Assembly (NCBI RefSeq): GCF_000964465.1
Contig: NZ_BANH01000021.1
Location: forward strand, 62,001 to 126,000
DNA length: 64,000 nt
From: Gluconobacter thailandicus F149-1 = NBRC 100600
GTDB taxonomy: Bacteria; Pseudomonadota; Alphaproteobacteria; Acetobacterales; Acetobacteraceae
Direction of reading: 5' to 3'
Part shown: one piece after another, positions 43,004 through 52,383 of the stretch
How the letters are laid out: every line of letters starts with the position of its first letter
Position numbering within the stretch: the first letter of the stretch is position 1
Position numbers and translations under genes: made by a program
The notes under the pieces: model-generated
What the model was told of the DNA's origin: nothing
Seen by the model: only the letters and a program-made list of their open reading frames with translations
Database searches by the model: none

Positions 43004-43488
43004 GAGGAAAGAAAGACGAGAGCCTTGGCGATATGTTTTTCAACGCTGCTTTCGCTTATTCCTAAGGCTGCAGCAATCTCACGGTATTTCATTTTTTCAA
43101 CACGGTTCAGCAGAAACGCCTGACGCGTTCTTTCTGGAAGCTGCTGACATCCGTCGTGAAACTGTTTCATTCTTTGGCTTGCAGCATAAGCCTCTTCCTG
43201 AGAAGGCGCAGGGTCCCGCAACTCCAGGATCTGTTCCTGTTCTCCCGTGGTCGACACAGTGCTCGAAGCGGCTTTTTTCAGATTATTCAGATGAAGATTA
43301 AGAGCACTTCTGGTGATGTAGGCCTCCGGGTGCGTGACCTGCCCCTGCGAACGCTCGTAATAGTTCGCAAGAGCGGTCTGAAGATGATCCTCGGCATCAT
43401 CCCGATGCGTGAAGGTTCTGATGCGACGGCGCAGACGCAGCCATTCCTGCTGACAGGGAAACCAGTTTTCCGCCAAGGGTCGTCTCAT
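42988..43488 (-). CDS. ECF sigma factor, FecI type
   Basis: 166-aa RNA polymerase sigma factor with region 2 (LRRRIRTFTHRDDAEDHLQTAL) and region 4 (LPERTRQAFLLNRVEKMKYR then EIAAALGISESSVEKHIAKAL). With the FecR and STN receptor genes it forms a cell-surface signalling cassette that would switch on the receptor when ligand binds. The frame runs up to 43620 with candidate starts at GTG 43620 and ATG 43560; 43488 is chosen because it gives the normal ECF length and leaves room for a promoter towards the divergent phosphatase, but no start has a good Shine-Dalgarno. Confidence 0.85.
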   Translation of the reverse strand: MRRPLAENWFPCQQEWLRLRRRIRTFTHRDDAEDHLQTALANYYERSQGQVTHPEAYITRSALNLHLNNLKKAASSTVSTTGEQEQILELRDPAPSQEEAYAASQRMKQFHDGCQQLPERTRQAFLLNRVEKMKYREIAAALGISESSVEKHIAKALVFLSSWMDQ

Positions 43489-43649
43489 TCCGTTCGAAAG
43501 ATGGACAGCGTGCGGCGATGCATTACGGAAATTGTGTCGACAGGTCTGTGACAGTTTCATGAAGAACGATGCCAGGGCATGGGCAAACGAACCGATCCGC
43601 TGTCTTGAGTGAACAATCACCGCTCGACTTCAGCGAAAGATCCTGAACG

Positions 43650-45245
43650 ATGTTTCTGAACCGCAGACGCGTACTGACCGGCCTTGGGGCGGGTCTTCTG
43701 CTCTCCTATCGCCTTAGGCAGCTTTCCGCCGCGTCCCCCCATAATCTGGACAGGAAACCCGCGTTTGACGTGTCTCCCTTCCAGCTTGGTGTGGCTTCAG
43801 GAGACCCGACAACGGACGGTTTTGTCATCTGGACGCGCCTTGCTCCAAAGCCGATGGAAGAAGCGGGAGGGCTGGAGCACCTCAAGCCTGTTCTGGTGGA
43901 CTGGGACATCAGCGAAGACCCGAAGTTCTCCACGGTTCTCCACACAGGTCAGACCATCGCTCACCCTGAACTGGCGCATTCCGTACATGTCGAGGTCGAG
44001 GGGCTACAGCCCGATCGTCCCTACTGGTATCGCTTTCGCATCGCCGAATATGAAAGTCCGGTTGGTCGCGGGCGGACGCTACCTCTGCCAGGTACTGCGG
44101 TTCAGCGCATCCGGTTTGTAGCTGCGGGCTGCCAGCACTATGAGTTCGGGTATTATTCCGCATGGCGCGCCATTGCGAATGAGAACGTCGACTTCATCTT
44201 CCATTATGGCGATTACATTTACGAAGGCGCGGATATCGGCGCTGGCGTTCACACGGTATACGGTAAGCCCTTCACGGCAGTTCGCCGCCATTTCGGCCCA
44301 GAAATCTACTCATTGGACGAATACCGTCGGCGCTACGCACAGTACAAGATGGACCCCGATCTTCAGGCTGCTCACGCCGCCGCCCCATGGCTTGTCAGCT
44401 TCGACGACCATGAGGTGGACAACGACTGGGCAGGAGACACGGATCAAGACGGAACACCGCCAGACCTGTTCCGCATGCGCCGCGCCGCGGCCATGCAGGC
44501 CTATTATGAGAATATGCCGTTACGCGCGAGTTCGTTGCCTGACGGGAGCCACATGCAGATATACCGGAGCTTCCGCTTTGGTGATCTGATGAACACGTTC
44601 GTGCTGGATACGCGCCAGTACCGCAGCGATCAGGCCTATGGTGACAAGGAGGCTCCGCAGGGGCCGGATGTCTGGTCACCGGAACGCACAATGATGGGCG
44701 CTCAGCAGGAAGAGTGGCTCTTCAACGGATTGAGCAACTCCGAAACCCGCTGGAACCTGCTGGCCCATCAGGTCATGGTCATGGATCTCGCTCACCGGAA
44801 GTCAGCCCATTCCGAGCTGCTTTACAGCATGGATCAGTGGTCGGGATATATGCACAGCCGAAACCGGCTACTTCAGTTCATCGGAGATCATTGTCCCGGC
44901 AACGTCGTCAATATCACAGGCGATGCACACCGGCATTACGCTGGCAATCTCGTGATAGATCGTGACAAGCAGAAGCCAGTCTCTGTCGAGTTTCTGGCGA
45001 CGTCCATTTCTTCAGGCGGTGACGGTGTCGGGGATAATGATGCACACAGCCAGTCCGTTCGCCGTGAGAACCCGCATCTGAAGGCTACGACCGACAGGCG
45101 TGGCTACGTGATCTGCGATGTCGGTCGGGACGTCTGGCGTGCAGATCTCAAAACTCTGGATCAGGTCAGCCGCCATGATGGGCAGCTTTCAACCTATGCG
45201 AGTTTCGCCGTAGAGCGTGGGCATCCGGGTCTCGAAAAACCCTGA
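43650..45245 (+). CDS. phoD: Tat-exported alkaline phosphatase D (PhoD family)
   Basis: 531-aa secreted phosphodiesterase/phosphomonoesterase of the metallophosphatase class. Twin-arginine signal NRRRVLTGLGAG at residues 4-15. Family features: FQLGVASGDPTTDGFVIWTRL at the mature start, metal ligands in HYGDYIYEG, FDDHEVDNDWAG and NITGDAHRHYAGN. PhoD enzymes usually bind iron and calcium and are folded before export, which fits the Tat signal. It diverges from the FecI-FecR-receptor genes, so it could share regulation with them, although the link is unproven. Confidence 0.9.
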   Translation: MFLNRRRVLTGLGAGLLLSYRLRQLSAASPHNLDRKPAFDVSPFQLGVASGDPTTDGFVIWTRLAPKPMEEAGGLEHLKPVLVDWDISEDPKFSTVLHTGQTIAHPELAHSVHVEVEGLQPDRPYWYRFRIAEYESPVGRGRTLPLPGTAVQRIRFVAAGCQHYEFGYYSAWRAIANENVDFIFHYGDYIYEGADIGAGVHTVYGKPFTAVRRHFGPEIYSLDEYRRRYAQYKMDPDLQAAHAAAPWLVSFDDHEVDNDWAGDTDQDGTPPDLFRMRRAAAMQAYYENMPLRASSLPDGSHMQIYRSFRFGDLMNTFVLDTRQYRSDQAYGDKEAPQGPDVWSPERTMMGAQQEEWLFNGLSNSETRWNLLAHQVMVMDLAHRKSAHSELLYSMDQWSGYMHSRNRLLQFIGDHCPGNVVNITGDAHRHYAGNLVIDRDKQKPVSVEFLATSISSGGDGVGDNDAHSQSVRRENPHLKATTDRRGYVICDVGRDVWRADLKTLDQVSRHDGQLSTYASFAVERGHPGLEKP

Positions 45246-45259
45246 GATAATTTTTATAT

Positions 45260-46480
45260 TCAGGGCGTTACCTCGCCCTGATGACGGGATGTCAGTCGGA
45301 AACAGGCAAACAGTCCGGCCAGTGACGTCAGCAGCAGGACCAGCCCCATGGGAAGAGCGCTGGTCTTGCTTAGCCCAACCAGTGGGGCGGCCACACCGCC
45401 CACCAGAAGATTCAGTGATCCGAGGATCGCGCTGGCGCTTCCCGCGCGGTGGCCCTGCTTTGCGATAGCAAGAACGAAGGTTGCCGTCAGGATCATTCCG
45501 ATACAGGTCATGTATAGGAAGATCGCAGCTACTAGCAGGAAAAGCGGACCTTTAAAGACGGCAATCAGCGTAATAAGAGCGGCTGCGACGGTGATGCAGA
45601 TGACCGAGGCACGCAGGAACGTATTGGTGCGTGTCATACTGCCAGCCCGTCCAATAAGCCAACTTCCGCCTACCAGTGCCAGGCCGTTAATCCCGAAGAG
45701 GATACTGAAGGTCTGCGGCGTTACACCGTAGATATCCTGATAGACAAAAGGTGTTCCCGCCACATAGGCGAAGCTGCCGCCATGAATAAGGCCAACGGTC
45801 AGAGCATAGCCGATGAATTCACGATCCGTCAGCAGGCTATGGAACGTTTCCATTGTAGCGCGAGCCGAATTCGGAAGGCGTCTATGCAACTCAAGAGTTT
45901 CGGTCAGTCGAGCGGCGACCAGCCCCAGCGCCAGAACGCCAACCCCGGTCAGGAACCAGAACATGGTGCGCCATGTCGCTGACGGTAAAGCTAAAATTGC
46001 GCCACCCAACATAGGTGCAACCATCGGAGCAACCGCGTTGATGATCATCAGTCGCGAGAAGAAGCGTGCGAGTTCCGGGCCATTGAAGACGTCCCGAACC
46101 ACAGCGCGAGAGAGCACCAGACCTGCCGAAGCTGTCAGGCCCTGCAGGAAACGCGCGATAATGAATGTAGTGATGCTGGATGACACTGCACAGAACAATG
46201 AGGACAGGGCAAAAAGAGCCATCGCCCCCAGAAGCGGAATTTTCCGTCCGCGGGAATCACTGAAGGGACCGACCATGAGCTGCCCGACCGCAAGTCCGAT
46301 CAACGTACTGGTCAGGCTGAACTGAACGGCCGTTTCACTTGTCTGGAAATCATGCCCGATATTTGGAAAACCGGGCAGGTACATGTCGATATTGAGTGGC
46401 CCCAGACACGTCAGAAGCCCCAGAATGATGATGAGATCACGCTGGGCAGGACGAGCTGTTTCGGCTGAAGCATCAGTCAT
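45260..46480 (-). CDS. MFS transporter, Bcr/CflA drug-efflux family
   Basis: 406-aa inner-membrane transporter with twelve hydrophobic segments. The DHA1 pattern is visible: LNIDMYLPGFPNIGHDF in helix 1, VGPFSDSRGRKIPLL in the loop 2-3 motif A, and LVLSRAVVRDVF in helix 4. Members export bicyclomycin, chloramphenicol, sulfonamides or simply metabolites. The ATG overlaps the end of the DeoR gene by eight bases, so the regulator probably controls it. Confidence 0.88.
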   Translation of the reverse strand: MTDASAETARPAQRDLIIILGLLTCLGPLNIDMYLPGFPNIGHDFQTSETAVQFSLTSTLIGLAVGQLMVGPFSDSRGRKIPLLGAMALFALSSLFCAVSSSITTFIIARFLQGLTASAGLVLSRAVVRDVFNGPELARFFSRLMIINAVAPMVAPMLGGAILALPSATWRTMFWFLTGVGVLALGLVAARLTETLELHRRLPNSARATMETFHSLLTDREFIGYALTVGLIHGGSFAYVAGTPFVYQDIYGVTPQTFSILFGINGLALVGGSWLIGRAGSMTRTNTFLRASVICITVAAALITLIAVFKGPLFLLVAAIFLYMTCIGMILTATFVLAIAKQGHRAGSASAILGSLNLLVGGVAAPLVGLSKTSALPMGLVLLLTSLAGLFACFRLTSRHQGEVTP

Positions 46481-47237
46481 GGACTGGAACCTTGAGAATG
46501 GACACGCCTGAGGCGGTCATACGGGAGAGCTCGTCGGAAGGGGCATCTTCCGCAACGATGAGGGTGTCAACGGCATCCAGCGGTGCAACCGGGAATCGGC
46601 CACCTGATCCGATCTTGCTGCCCTCGGCCATGACCACGACGCGTTCACTTCGACCGAGAACCTCACGCTTGAAAGCCGCCTCTTCAGGATCCCACACGCT
46701 TGGCCCTTCCGCGGAAATTGCCCACACACCCAGAGAGCAGAGATCGAACCGGTAATGCTGGAGCGATTGAACAGCCACCGAACCCGTGACCCCTCCGGTC
46801 GCGCCATCAAGACGCCCACCAATCATGATGGTTTCAATCTGGCTTGCATCATTCAGAGCGACTGCCACCGCCGGACTGGAGGTCACGACCGTGAGGGGCA
46901 TATCGCGCGGAAGAGAGGTCGCCAGAGCAATATTGGTGGAACCCGTATCGATGAAGGTTACCTGTCTGGCTTTGAAAAGATGGGCAGTCTGGCTGGCAAG
47001 TGCATTTTTGAGGACAACATTTTCGCCCATTCGCGTACGGATATGGGACGCATCCGGCTGCAAACGGAGCGCGCCACCATAAACACGCCGACATTCACCA
47101 GCTTCCGCAAGTTCGCGCAGATCACGCCGGATCATATCAACCGGAACATGCCATTCAGTAGCGAGATCGGCCGCGAGGACGCGCCCGTGGCTTCGTAAAC
47201 GAGCACGAATCTGGCTCAAGCGTTCGTCTTTAAGAAT
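46473..47237 (-). CDS. DeoR-family transcriptional regulator, possible ATT start
   Basis: 254-aa repressor: N-terminal helix-turn-helix (LAADLATEWHVPVDMIRRDLREL) and a C-terminal sugar-phosphate-binding DeoR domain (FIDTGSTNIALATSLP, TVVTSSPAVAVALN, IMIGGRLDGATGGVTG). The first canonical start, TTG at 47219, would cut off the usual ERLSQI opening of the family. In frame 18 bases upstream, an ATT is followed by LKDERLSQIRARL, and GGAG lies eight bases before it, exactly where a DeoR ATG is expected; no ATG, GTG or TTG exists further up before a stop. The start given is therefore the ATT, which may be a rare initiation codon or a mutated ATG. Confidence 0.8.
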   Translation of the reverse strand: MLKDERLSQIRARLRSHGRVLAADLATEWHVPVDMIRRDLRELAEAGECRRVYGGALRLQPDASHIRTRMGENVVLKNALASQTAHLFKARQVTFIDTGSTNIALATSLPRDMPLTVVTSSPAVAVALNDASQIETIMIGGRLDGATGGVTGSVAVQSLQHYRFDLCSLGVWAISAEGPSVWDPEEAAFKREVLGRSERVVVMAEGSKIGSGGRFPVAPLDAVDTLIVAEDAPSDELSRMTASGVSILKVPVHD

Positions 47238-47345
47238 GGAATCTGCTCCGGACGGGCGTAAAACACGCGCAAACCGTCACAAACACGCACAACCTGTCAA
47301 GAAATTTCGTACTTGGATACTTTCGCAAGTAGCAGGTGTGGCAGA

Positions 47346-48791
47346 TCAGAAACTCAGCACTGCGTCCAGATTGAACCAGAGCATGTTGCTGGTCCCGTTA
47401 TTGACGGCCGTGGCAGACGTTGCGGCAGCCTGATTGAAGGGATGAGTTCCGTTCAGGGACTTGTCCAGACGAACTTCGGGGCGAACAGTCAGCTTGCCGG
47501 CGCCAAGGTGTCGGTTGATAAAGGGCGGTCGATAGGCCACGCCGATTGTCAGGGCACCATAGGTTGTGGGAGGCGCGCCGTAGTAGAAATAGGGCCGGTT
47601 TCGCAGGGCATTCGTGTACGACATAGTGCCAGGATACTGATTGATGATCCCGCCGGTATTGTCGCGGAAAATTTCACCGCGAACGTTCAAGGTCAGGGAC
47701 GGATGAATGTCCCACGACAGATAGGAGGTGACTCCATAGGCATCATCACGAGACGCATCATCATGAAGGTAAAGCGCTTCCGCCATCAGCGAGAGCGTCT
47801 TGTTGACATGATAGGTAGCCAGAAGGCTTGCATTGTATTGCATGAGGCCATTTGCGGCCTTGCCGATCCCAGAGCTGGTCCAGCCAGCGGGAGAGGTTCG
47901 CCTGGCACCATTATTACCCTGCGGTCCGAAATGGCCAATGGCGTGCAGGTTCAGTTTACCACCCATCAGGTTGTTCCAGGCAAAGCCGAAATATCCTTTA
48001 GGGCGACTGTTGTTCCCGGCCTGACCAAACGTCGTGGAATTCCCTGCATCAATACCGAGGATCCAGTCCATGTGCCGACTGAGATGCATCGTCGCAATGA
48101 TGCCAACCGTTTCGAAAGGAACGATATAGTCTGACGCGTAGTTGAAGGAATAAAACGGCCGGGCCAGGGCAGGCGTGCCTTCGGCGCCAATCAGGGCATA
48201 CATCTGTCCGGCCTGAAAATCGATGCCATGACGGAAGATCCACGGTGTATGAACGTCAATATGCGCCTGTGTGGGCGCCCATTGGTAAAGGCCGGTAAGC
48301 GTACCGTCTCCCATGCCGATTGTCGGATCAAATCGCGCGTCTGATCCGTACATGACTTCAGCCACAAAGCCGATCCCGTAACCGCCACCTACGGACGTGA
48401 TGGGATGGGAGATCGAGCCCATGATCTGGTTGAGCGTCACGGTATTGGCACGGTCCAGATAGAACTGGCCGAAGTTTCTTCCAGACCGTGTCCATGGATT
48501 GCCGCTGATACCGGCCTCAACAGTCAGATGACCGACCAGACCATCCCAGTAGTACAGGGAATGTCCGGCCTTGGGTGAGAACAGATTTCCCGTTTTCAGG
48601 GCCGGAATGTCCGGATCTGTACTGTCAGCCTGATGAGACGTTGACGGCAACGACGTCGGTGGATTGGGATTGGGTGTTCCGTCAGGCGTAATGGCTGTGT
48701 TCGACGTGGCTGCCGCCTGAGCATGGGCGAAAGACGGGAGGGCAGTTCCAACGAGCAGGCAGAAGACTGCCAGGACGTGTTTGTCCGACAC
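47346..48791 (-). CDS. Outer-membrane beta-barrel porin (BBP2/OmpL-like)
   Basis: 481-aa outer-membrane protein with a signal peptide (HVLAVFCLLVGTALPSF, cleavage near AHAQA) and a proline/threonine-rich spacer before the barrel. The barrel body fits the beta-barrel porin-2 family: YWDGLVGHLTVEAGISGNPW, GFVAEVMYGSDARF, PWIFRHGIDFQAGQMYALIG and a C-terminal Phe (LDAVLSF). It starts with GTG; AGGA lies eleven bases before. It lies 51 bases after the ethanolamine permease gene on the same strand and could be the outer-membrane pore of that pathway. Confidence 0.8.
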   Translation of the reverse strand: MSDKHVLAVFCLLVGTALPSFAHAQAAATSNTAITPDGTPNPNPPTSLPSTSHQADSTDPDIPALKTGNLFSPKAGHSLYYWDGLVGHLTVEAGISGNPWTRSGRNFGQFYLDRANTVTLNQIMGSISHPITSVGGGYGIGFVAEVMYGSDARFDPTIGMGDGTLTGLYQWAPTQAHIDVHTPWIFRHGIDFQAGQMYALIGAEGTPALARPFYSFNYASDYIVPFETVGIIATMHLSRHMDWILGIDAGNSTTFGQAGNNSRPKGYFGFAWNNLMGGKLNLHAIGHFGPQGNNGARRTSPAGWTSSGIGKAANGLMQYNASLLATYHVNKTLSLMAEALYLHDDASRDDAYGVTSYLSWDIHPSLTLNVRGEIFRDNTGGIINQYPGTMSYTNALRNRPYFYYGAPPTTYGALTIGVAYRPPFINRHLGAGKLTVRPEVRLDKSLNGTHPFNQAAATSATAVNNGTSNMLWFNLDAVLSF

Positions 48792-48842
48792 GCGAAATCC
48801 GTTCCTGAAAGTTTCGGGAGGAGCAAAAAGAAGAGGGCAGGC

Positions 48843-50207
48843 TCAGACCTCTGACGGGATCCGCGCCTGTGCAGCCTGGTATTTTCGCATGAAGAAAACG
48901 CTCAGAGCCGCCATGAACGCGATGTAGATCGCGCAAACTTCAGGGTTGTAGTACGTCACGGCCGCCAGAAGGATGACCGCGCCGGTCAGGGCAATGCCCG
49001 GCAGAACGGGATAAAATGGTGCACGGTAGGTGCGGGGCAGGGATGGCTCTGTCCGGCGAAGGCGGAACAGGCTGACCATGCTCAGGATGTACATCGTCAG
49101 AGAGCCAAACACCGACATGGTCACGAGTGTTGCGGTCAAAGACTGGCCATGAACCGAGAGAACATCATCGGAAAAAATAGCTGCAATTCCGATGACACCG
49201 CCGGCAATCGTTGCCGTATGGGGTGTGTGAAAACGCGGATGGATTTTTCCCAGAACTGCCGGAAGAAAACCCGCACGCGCCATGGCAAAGATCTGCCTTG
49301 CGTAACCCATGATAATGCCATGCAGGGAGGCGACAAGGCCGAACAGCCCCAGCCAGACCAGCATATGAAGCCATCCACTATGCGCACCCACGACGTGCTT
49401 CATGGCCTGTGGAAGGGGATCGTTCAGGTTGGCAAGAGCATGCCAGTCTCCGGCCCCGCCAGCAAAAACCATGACGCCAAAGGCTAAAATGACAAGCGTG
49501 AGAACACCGGCGACATAAGCAATCGGGATAGAGCGGCGCGGATTACTGGCCTCTTCAGCCGCCATGGCCACACCTTCGATGGCAAGAAAGAACCAGATGG
49601 CAAACGGGATGGCCGCGAAAATGCCTCCCATGGCTTCCCAGCCGAAATGGGGCGCTCCGCCCCAGCCGTCATACAGGAAATTGTCCCATGAAAAGGCAGG
49701 GGCAACGACGCCCATGAAGACGAGCAACTCAATAATGGCGGCAATCGTGATGAACAGCTCAAACGTCGCCGCGATGCGCACGCCGACAATGTTAAGGGCC
49801 ATGAAGATCACATAAGCGCCCAGAGCCGCGACTTTTGGTGAAAGATGCGGAAACTGGACATTCAGGTAAGCGCCGATGGCGAGAGCGATGGCAGGCGGTG
49901 CAAAAATGAACTCGACCAGAGTGGCGAGACCTGCAATCAGGCCGCCCCAACGACCAAGTGCGCGGTGACTGTAGGCAAATGGGCCACCAGCCTGTGGGAT
50001 CGCACAGGTAAGCTCCGTGAAGCTGAAAATGAAGCTCGTATAGACAAGGGCGACAAACACGGTGGCGATCAGGAAGCCAAGTGTTCCGGCCGTGGCCCAT
50101 CCATAGCTCCAGCCGAAATACTCCCCGGCAATGACAAGACCAACGGCAATGCCCCAGAGATGAAATGCACTCAGGGACTTGTTGAGATGCGTGGGCGCAT
50201 TGCTCAT
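48843..50207 (-). CDS. eat: Ethanolamine permease (APC family)
   Basis: 454-aa inner-membrane transporter with twelve hydrophobic helices. Ethanolamine-permease features are the opening LSAFHLWGIAVGLVIAGEYF, GWSYGWATAGTLGF and CAIPQAGGPFAYSHRALG. Substrate is supported by the overlap with eutC: the ATG lies in the last bases of eutC (ATGA). It imports ethanolamine for the ammonia-lyase encoded upstream. Confidence 0.9.
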   Translation of the reverse strand: MSNAPTHLNKSLSAFHLWGIAVGLVIAGEYFGWSYGWATAGTLGFLIATVFVALVYTSFIFSFTELTCAIPQAGGPFAYSHRALGRWGGLIAGLATLVEFIFAPPAIALAIGAYLNVQFPHLSPKVAALGAYVIFMALNIVGVRIAATFELFITIAAIIELLVFMGVVAPAFSWDNFLYDGWGGAPHFGWEAMGGIFAAIPFAIWFFLAIEGVAMAAEEASNPRRSIPIAYVAGVLTLVILAFGVMVFAGGAGDWHALANLNDPLPQAMKHVVGAHSGWLHMLVWLGLFGLVASLHGIIMGYARQIFAMARAGFLPAVLGKIHPRFHTPHTATIAGGVIGIAAIFSDDVLSVHGQSLTATLVTMSVFGSLTMYILSMVSLFRLRRTEPSLPRTYRAPFYPVLPGIALTGAVILLAAVTYYNPEVCAIYIAFMAALSVFFMRKYQAAQARIPSEV

Positions 50208-50998
50208 TGGTCGTTGTCCTTTTCCGGAAGGGGCTTGGAAGTTTCGAGGGCTGTGAGTTCAGGAGCGGCATCTTTGAGACCCACGCCTGTGAGTTTCAGG
50301 TGCCTGGCTTCCCGCATCAGCCAAGCGAGTTTTGTTGCCGCAGCAGGGACGGTCATACCGTGTGGGTGAATGTTGGAGAGGCAGTTCCGGGATGAATCGG
50401 GACAGCCCACATAGGGCGCGTAGGTTAGATAGACACCCATACTGTCGGCCACGCTGAGGCCAGGTCTCTCGCCAATCATCATGACAACCATCCTCGCACC
50501 AAGCATCACGGCAATGTCGTCGCCTAGAGCGACGCGGGCTTGGGTGGCAATGACCAGAGGCGCGACGGTCCAGTCAGCAAGCTGGGCCTGCATGGTCCGA
50601 AACAGGGGGATGGCGCTCTGCTGTGTGGCAAAGGACGACAAGCCGTCTCCTGCGACGAAAACCACATCCCAATCACCTTTTGGAAGCGTAACAGCAACTT
50701 CCGGGTCAAGCCGCCGTCCGAGATCCGGGCGGCGCAAATAGGTCGAACGGTCGGGCGCGCGGCTCTGAACGCAATAGTATGGCTCGTTCCCTAGAAAACC
50801 TGTCAGAGCTTCAATATTCAGAGGCGTATGAACGGCATCCCGTGCCTGGGCGTGGGACGCCTGAAAATCCAGAACATCGTCGGTTTTCAGAGCGTTTCCT
50901 GTGCGACCCAATCCAATCCTCGCACGGGTCAGATGGCGTAACTCCTGCCATAGCTCTGGCGTCCGTGATGATGTGGGGATGATACGGTCGTCAGTCAT
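50204..50998 (-). CDS. eutC: Ethanolamine ammonia-lyase small subunit
   Basis: 264-aa light chain of the adenosylcobalamin-dependent lyase that turns ethanolamine into acetaldehyde and ammonia. Conserved segments ARIGLGRTGNALKTDDVLDF, LSVADSMGVYLTYAP and GCPDSSRNCLSNIHPHGM, the last two in the cobalamin-binding region. Length is close to the roughly 270-295 of other EutC proteins. The start is two bases after the eutB stop and its stop overlaps the permease start, so the three genes form one transcription and translation unit. Confidence 0.95.
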   Translation of the reverse strand: MTDDRIIPTSSRTPELWQELRHLTRARIGLGRTGNALKTDDVLDFQASHAQARDAVHTPLNIEALTGFLGNEPYYCVQSRAPDRSTYLRRPDLGRRLDPEVAVTLPKGDWDVVFVAGDGLSSFATQQSAIPLFRTMQAQLADWTVAPLVIATQARVALGDDIAVMLGARMVVMMIGERPGLSVADSMGVYLTYAPYVGCPDSSRNCLSNIHPHGMTVPAAATKLAWLMREARHLKLTGVGLKDAAPELTALETSKPLPEKDNDQ

Positions 50999-51000
50999 GG

Positions 51001-52383
51001 TCAGCGCACCATCTGACCAAGAAGGGTCTGTCCGGGCGGAACGTCCAGAACTCTGTCATGCCGTGCATCATAAAGGCCCATCCGTTCCAGCCAGTCTGCA
51101 AATTCCGGAGCGGGCTTCAGGTTCAGCAACTTGCGGAGACTCAAAAGGTCGTGAAAGGACAGGCTCTGGTAATTGAGCATGATGTCATCCGCGCCCGGTA
51201 CTCCGATCAGGAACGTGATGCCTGCTGCCCCCAGCAGGACCATCAGATTATCCATGTCATCCTGATCGGCTTCGGCATGGTTGGTGTAACAGGCATCACA
51301 GTCCATCGGCACGCCGAGCAGTTTGGCGCAGAAATGATCTTCCAGCGCGGCCCGAATGATCTGTTTGCCGTCATAAAGATATTCTGGCCCGATAAAACCG
51401 ACGACCGTATTCACCAGCAGAGGATTATAGGCCCTTGCTACGGCGTAGGCGCGGGCTTCCACGGTCTGCTGGTCCACGCCGTGATGCGCTTCGGCAGAAA
51501 GTGCAGCGCCCTGGCCCGTCTCGAAATACATGACGTTGTTGCCAAGAGTACCCCGATTGAGAGCCAGGGCTGCCTCATGGGCCTCTTTCAGAATCCCGAG
51601 ACTAACGCCAAAGCCTTCATTGGCTTTCTGTGTCCCCGCAATGGACTGGAAGACCAGATCGACCGCACCGCCACGGTTCATGATCTCGAGGGTGTTGGTG
51701 ACGTGGGTGAGAACACAGGTCTGGGTGGGGATGTCGTAACGCTGGCGGGCGTGGTCGAGCATCTCCAGAAGAGCGAGGCCGTTCGAGACGCTGTCGGTGG
51801 CAGGGTTGATGCCAATGACGGCATCCCCCATTCCGCGCAGAAGACCATCCAGGGTTGAAGCCGCAATGCCCTTCAGATCATCGGTCGGGTGATTGGGCTG
51901 AAGGCGCGTCGCCAGACGGCCTTCAAGACCAATCGTGTTCCGGAACTTCGTGATGACGCGGATCTTGCGGGAGACCGTCATAAGATCCTGATTGCGCATG
52001 ATCTTGCTGACGGCCGCAGCCATTTCCGGGGTGATTCCGGCAGCAATGAAGGACAGTGCTTCAGATGTGGCGGCATCGGATAACAGCCAGTCCCGGAACC
52101 CCCCGACCGTCAGGGACGCCACCGGCGAAAATGCCTGAGTATCATGGGTATCCACGATCAGGCGCGTAACGTCATCCGCTTCATAAGGGATGAGCGTCTC
52201 GTGCAAAAACGTGCTGAGGGGGAGGTCAGCCAGAGCATAGCGGGCGGCAATCCGCTGAGCGTCAGAGTCGGCAGAAAGACCGGCCAGTTCATCGCCGGAA
52301 CGCGCCGGAGAGGCCTTGGCCATCAGGGTTTTCAGATCCCCGAACGCGTAGCGCTCCCCTCTCAGGGTGCATCCGTAAGCCAT
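51001..52383 (-). CDS. eutB: Ethanolamine ammonia-lyase large subunit
   Basis: 460-aa catalytic chain with the TIM barrel of EutB. Recognisable blocks: MAKASPARSGDELAGLSA near the start, INPATDSVSNGLALLEMLDH, CVLTHVTNTLEIMNRGG, FQSIAGTQKANEGFGV, YFETGQGAALSAEAHHGVD and LGVPMDCDACYTNHAEAD. A GTG two codons earlier is possible, but AGGA lies eight bases before the ATG at 52383, making that the better start. First gene of the ethanolamine operon, divergent from an AraC-type regulator. No carboxysome-like shell genes or aldehyde dehydrogenase are near. Confidence 0.95.
   Translation of the reverse strand: MAYGCTLRGERYAFGDLKTLMAKASPARSGDELAGLSADSDAQRIAARYALADLPLSTFLHETLIPYEADDVTRLIVDTHDTQAFSPVASLTVGGFRDWLLSDAATSEALSFIAAGITPEMAAAVSKIMRNQDLMTVSRKIRVITKFRNTIGLEGRLATRLQPNHPTDDLKGIAASTLDGLLRGMGDAVIGINPATDSVSNGLALLEMLDHARQRYDIPTQTCVLTHVTNTLEIMNRGGAVDLVFQSIAGTQKANEGFGVSLGILKEAHEAALALNRGTLGNNVMYFETGQGAALSAEAHHGVDQQTVEARAYAVARAYNPLLVNTVVGFIGPEYLYDGKQIIRAALEDHFCAKLLGVPMDCDACYTNHAEADQDDMDNLMVLLGAAGITFLIGVPGADDIMLNYQSLSFHDLLSLRKLLNLKPAPEFADWLERMGLYDARHDRVLDVPPGQTLLGQMVR

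Noticed and set aside
45240-45281. Two overlapping hairpins between phoD and the MFS gene
   Set aside because: CCCTGA/TCAGGG has a 14-base loop and CAGGGCG/CGCCCTG is inside the MFS coding end without a T-run on the correct side; not strong enough to call a terminator.
47313-48134. 273-aa plus ORF
   Set aside because: Antisense to the porin gene; no recognisable motif.
51058-51858. 266-aa plus ORF
   Set aside because: Antisense to eutB, which is strongly conserved.
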